A stretch of DNA of 64,000 nucleotides from Filobasidium wieringae. Its lineage: Eukaryota; Basidiomycota; Tremellomycetes; Filobasidiales; Filobasidiaceae. The notes under the pieces were generated by a model. It ran no database searches, had not been told where the DNA came from, and saw only the letters and a program-made list of their open reading frames with translations. The translations under genes were made by a program, and so were the position numbers. Below are positions 59,955 through 64,000 of the stretch, piece by piece. Position 1 is the first letter of the stretch, and each line of letters opens with the position of its first letter. Where the stretch lies: the NCBI GenBank assembly GCA_001600055.1, contig BCIV01000007.1, forward strand, positions 62,001 to 126,000, in the 5' to 3' direction.

Positions 59955-62847
59955 TTAATCGACCTCCATGTGCGAAGCATAAACAAAGTTTCGTTTCGAT
60001 CGGTCCGGTGCGAGCAGACGGGACCATTCGAGGTAAGCTCGCGAGCTATCAATCAGGCGAGGCTCACGGGTCAGCTTCAGCCCGTATCACTTCTTGCAAA
60101 GCACTCACATGTACGCGGCCATGTCGACCTTCCTCCAATGCGTCTGCGCCCATTCTTCTCCCGCTTCTGCGATCTGCTGTGCTAAGAGATCCTCGCCGCC
60201 GTTCCCTTCCAGATCACCTCGGAACTGCGTGATACTCAGGTCAGACTTGGACATCGAGTCATCTGATCAAGCGACAGAGATACTCACAAAGGTAAGGGCA
60301 TCGTGAAGATCACTGTAATCCAACTGAATGGGTACGTAATGAACCCAAGGTTGAGCGCGCATGGTCCACCATTCAGGCATGATGGTGCTCTTGAAGATGA
60401 GACTTCCTCCTTGTAAGAGACGTTCGAATCGACTGCTCCAGGTATTACCGTCGCTACAGGCGTGAATTGAGATGGTCAACGAGTGCGAGGAGGCCAATTG
60501 ACTTTAATGGCAACTCACATGTCTACGACAAACTTGTATTTGAGAGCATCTTCAAAAGTCATATGTTCTGTTATCCACGTGTATTCCTCTCTGAGGTCCT
60601 CGCAAGTCCCGTCCTCTTCGTGACATTCTAGTGTCAAACAAAGCTTTAGCGAAGACTTACTCGTTGCATCAGGGAGATCTACTAACGAAGAGGAGCACCA
60701 GCGAAAGCGATATCTAGCATCTTTCTGTTTACATCCACCTTTGCAACCTTCTTTGCCCCCTCCTCTAGAGTTGCGGCTCCATCAGACCTAGGAGCGGGTA
60801 GGATTGCGACATCTCCCTTGCTAGGCTTTTCATGATCCGCCATTTTGACCAATCGAGCCCGATGACTCTGTCTCCAGGGAGTCTCTGTAGAGTAGTAAGC
60901 CCCCGTATTCGATCCTCTCCACATGAGACGGTCCCGAGTTCTTTCTTCCCATGGGATAGAGGGCATGGACTCTACCCATTGTTCTGTCGGAACACCTAGA
61001 ATATCGGTATTGAGCGATGTCCTCGACAGGGAAAAGACTGGTAAGAGTTTCTCCTGAACGTGCGGTCGTCGACCACTGAGCATTCCGTGTAGTGCTAAAC
61101 TTTGAGGAGCGTTGCACAAGTCGAACTGACTCGCATGATCCGCGATGAACGACTTCCCTTCCAAAGGATTCTTCTTCTCCATGAGTGCCGAGTACCGGTT
61201 GAACGTCCTAGCAGGAGCAGAATAAGGACAAGCAGCTTCCCATCCTCTAACCGTCGTATCGAGCTCCTCGTCTTCCTGGTAGTATTCACCATCCTCGACG
61301 AGCTCCAGCAGATCAGCTCTATGATCCCAACCTATGAATCCCTGAGGGGTGTCATGAATCCCATAGACCGCTTGGAAGTCACCCGTCCATTTCTCAATCC
61401 CGTAATCCATGATCAGTTCCACCTGTCCCTGAAGCCTAGCATCGGCTCCACCGATCTCTTCCGAATCGTAAGTCCCTCGAGTCCGAAGCGCTCGACCCTT
61501 GACCTTGATCGTAAACGTATCGTCCATCGATGCAGCTTCCTCGACGTGTTTCATCAGGTCCTCGGGCTTGATAGCTCGGAACAGATACATGTCCTTGTTG
61601 ATCTGATCGTATTCGTCCGGTAACCTGACTTTGTTCTCCTTTACGAACCTCCACCACTTGTCGAACCCTTTGGGGGGTGGGAACCCGTTCCTCCTCGCAT
61701 ACTCCTCTGTCGCTTCCTTAAGAGTTTTGGACTGACGTTTATTCTTCTCGTCCCATTGTCTTCGAGCATCGGCGATGAGCTGATATATCGGATGATGATC
61801 CAAAGGCATAGAAAGGTTCACCTGAAGCATCCCTCCTTCGATCGGATGCTTTGCCGTTCCAGGGGTCAAGACCGATCTCGGAAGTCCGAAATAGATATCC
61901 TTCTCCTTTTTCGGCGTCTGTACCCCAGTTCGAGGGGTAGGCCTATCGGCGTTAGGATGAAAGAGATCATCATCGATCGATCTGGGTTCTTTGCCCGTCA
62001 ATTCTACCTTGGGTTTCTTTGAGAGGAATCCCTGGATCGAGGACCAGGTGTACCAAAGCGTTGTCAACGCTAGAATAGCCAATAAAACCCTCTTGCGTGG
62101 CCATCTTCCTTTCCGACGTAAGAATCCTCCTTCCCGACGTTCTTTCTGCTTGAGTGCTCTGATCGTAGCGGAAGAATTTCCAGTACTTTTACGTCGTTCG
62201 TCGTTACTCAAGGCGTTCGCGTGTTGAACGTTAGCTGGGAAGGTTGATTGAGTCGGGGAAGGCGTGAAGGCAGGAGTAGTCAGGAGTCGAGCGAGAATAG
62301 GATGAGGGATGACTCTCTGAGCTGTCGAAAGTAGTAACCTCTTGACAGGTCCTCGTTTAGATTTCTTCAAAGCTGATTCGTCCACATCCACGTCTTCGGC
62401 GTAGAGATCACGAGCATGTTCCGGGCCCGCCGTACCTGAAGGAAGATTATGGAGCGGATCCACCGTCTCTCCATCCTCTTCAGTGAAATCCAGTTTCTTT
62501 CCTTGAGCTCGATGTCGAGGAGCAAGGACTGGCGAGCCCCAATGAAACGTCTCTCCTGCAGGTGGATTCGCGGGGGGAGTATTGTTAGGTGAATAAGCTC
62601 TCTGACTACTCGGGTATCGACGACCGGATGGGCTTCGGCGAGGTGTACTGAGAGTAGGAGACGACCAGCCATAGTCTACTGCATCTGTGGAGAGGTTGGG
62701 GGAAGCGATCGGGCTTTCCAGGTGGATATCATACGACGAGGAGCGAGGGAGAGGAGGTGTGGAAGGGGGTGGAGTCGATGGAGTTGGACCAGATATCGAT
62801 GGTCTAGTGAGGATGATATTTGGGGAAGGGGGATGGTTGTGTGACAT
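59955..62847 (-). CDS. CAP10-family glycosyltransferase (GT90)
   Basis: Five exons (62847-60687, 60627-60519, 60453-60288, 60245-60109, 60045-59955) sum to 2664 nt, 887 aa. An N-terminal Pro/Ser-rich cytosolic tail of about 250 residues precedes one membrane segment (KRVLLAILALTTLWYTWSSI), giving a type II Golgi topology. The lumenal part has KGFDKWWRFVKEN, the helix-rich stem, MWRGSNTGAYY and, near residue 757, KFVVDIDGNTWSSRFERLL with KSTIMPEWW and WVHYVPIQLDYSDLHD, the GT90/CAP10 donor-site pattern. The last exon encodes AYLEWSRLLAPDR. In Cryptococcus the family includes capsule-associated Cap10 and the xylosyltransferase Cxt1, but this copy cannot be assigned to either. Exon 4 could alternatively start at 60224. 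Confidence 0.9.
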
Positions 62848-63525
62848 CTTGGTGAGGTGTACGTGAAGGTGAAGAGTGTGAGAGGTCGAGGAGGTTGAAT
62901 GATTTGAAGCTTGTTGCTTGTTGAAAGTCGAAGAGGATAAAAGAGAAAGTGCTCAGCATGGTTCCATCGCGATCTAGATGAATACTCATTATCACTGCAT
63001 CCGGCCAAGGTACAGCTAATCCTCCTAATTGCATCCGAACATTCACCGAAAGAAATGGCAGGGAAACAATGACTCTCGCGCTAGAAAACTAGTGAAATGA
63101 CACCTTCCGACGCTAGAAATAATACATTCACTCGGCTCGTCTCCGCCTCATGGTTTCGCGTTTCAAGTCACGTTCTCATATCTGGTAGGGAGCTGATGCT
63201 CTCACTTTCCCAGATAGAGGCACTCAATTATTCTCAGCGTTACACCAGGAGCAGATACTGTCCTTGATTGGACACATGAACGGGTTTTCCAGAAAAAGCT
63301 TGAAGTACGTGCAACGGTGCGATAGGCAGTGCTCACAAGAGAATACCTCAATCAAGCAAGCCTGACTCTTTATATATGTCTATTGATACAAAGCGATCGG
63401 GAACTAGAAGATATACGCGGGATTTACAATCCGCCCACTATCCCGTTCCTCTGAATTTGCATTCTTACATTTAGTTCTGGTATATCCGATTGTACCTTAT
63501 ACAGCCTTGAAAGATCTCTCGTTAC
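62848..63525. other. Upstream region of the GT90 gene
   Basis: 678 bases containing the GT90 promoter and leader (a CT-rich stretch on the minus strand just before the ATG) and the 3' UTR of the next gene. No ORF or repeat of note. Confidence 0.45.
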
Positions 63526-64000
63526 TCAGCCCACCACGACTCCATCGACTACCCAATTTCCTTCTTTCCCCACGAAAGCATCCCAATTACCATCGGTTCT
63601 GACCAACTGCGCCGCCCCAATGGTACTCCCCGTGTAGATCGTTGTATCGGAACCGCTTGATGGATCCCATACAAGCATGTAATCCTCACTAGCCGAGGAG
63701 GAGATGGAGTAGAAATCCATGCCCGGCGTGATACTGGCGGTAGATCCGATTGGGGTTACCCCGTTCAGTCGCTCGTTTCGTTTTTGAACAATCGTCGGCT
63801 AACGGTTGTGGCAAGTTTAGCGATTTGCGCGATCGATAGCTGCTTGATCCAAAAGGGAAGGAAGGGGAACTGACCGTTTTGTCAACTTCCTTCAAAGTAC
63901 CCGAAACGCCATTTGCACTGACCGCCTCGCCATCACGAGCCGTCAAGGTTGCCAAGAACTCCACAGTATCTTGAAGAAGCGCCTGATCATCGATTTTCCC
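63526..64000 (-). CDS. Unidentified protein, 3' part (runs off the right edge)
   Basis: Exons 64000-63875 and 63798-63526 join in phase 0 across intron 63874-63799 (donor GTCAGT, acceptor GTTAG). The frame reads FLATLTARDGEAVSANGVSG, PTIVQKRNERLNGVTPIGST, MLVWDPSSGSDTTIYTGST and ends WVVDGVVVG. The C-terminus is Gly/Ser/Thr-rich without charged clusters. I do not recognise it; the start is outside the window. Confidence 0.55.

Overview
The window looks like nuclear DNA of a basidiomycete yeast, most likely a tremellomycete (Cryptococcus/Kwoniella/Tremella relatives). Almost every gene is cut by short introns of about 45-75 nt with GTNNGN donors, CTRAC-like branch points and YAG acceptors. Coding regions are dense on both strands. 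Gene content includes a CAP10-family GT90 glycosyltransferase, a Tea1/Kel1-type kelch protein and an SPX-RING protein. Exon chains were built by hand from splice signals and frame; where exon sums are given, they close to an intact frame.

Layout. 1-372: 5' part of an unidentified minus-strand gene. 555-2703: F-box-like LRR protein (-). 2908-5536: ARB1-type ABCF ATPase (+). 5958-7545: mitochondrial lipoyl synthase (+). 8073-12550: LRR-RhoGEF (+). 12749-14639: UBLCP1-type nuclear phosphatase in 13 exons (-). 14972-26000: a transposon island with a PIF/Harbinger-like MITE, Tc1/mariner pieces, a broken Ty1/copia element, a TA-flanked MITE, LTR-like fragments including identical inverted copies, and a long-inverted-repeat element. 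26349-31189: Tea1/Kel1-like kelch and coiled-coil protein (-). 31882-35011: PRMT5 (+). 35474-38089: SPX-RING protein with a C-terminal CaaX box (+). 38215-41555: Vps5-type sorting nexin (-). 42056-43165: R3HCC1-like RRM protein (+). 43311-48157: a conserved fungal protein fused in frame to biotin-protein ligase (-). 48619-50385: MFS sugar transporter (-). 51676-53661: methionine-permease-like transporter (+). 54588-58051: Fip1 polyadenylation factor (-). 58532-59444: unidentified protein (-). 59955-62847: GT90 glycosyltransferase (-). 63526-64000: 3' part of an unidentified gene (-).

Most genes are housekeeping functions with no pathway clustering. Two genes touch cofactor attachment (lipoyl synthase, biotin-protein ligase). 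Tea1-like, RhoGEF and PRMT5 belong to polarity/morphogenesis networks in fungi, but nothing here shows that they are co-regulated.

The observations most worth following are the roughly 790-residue conserved protein fused in frame to BPL1, a 5-nt microexon in the methionine-permease-like gene, the CaaX tail of the SPX-RING protein, a GC-AG intron, and the nested, rearranged transposon island just upstream of the UBLCP1-like gene. No CRISPR array, rRNA gene or convincing tRNA gene was seen.
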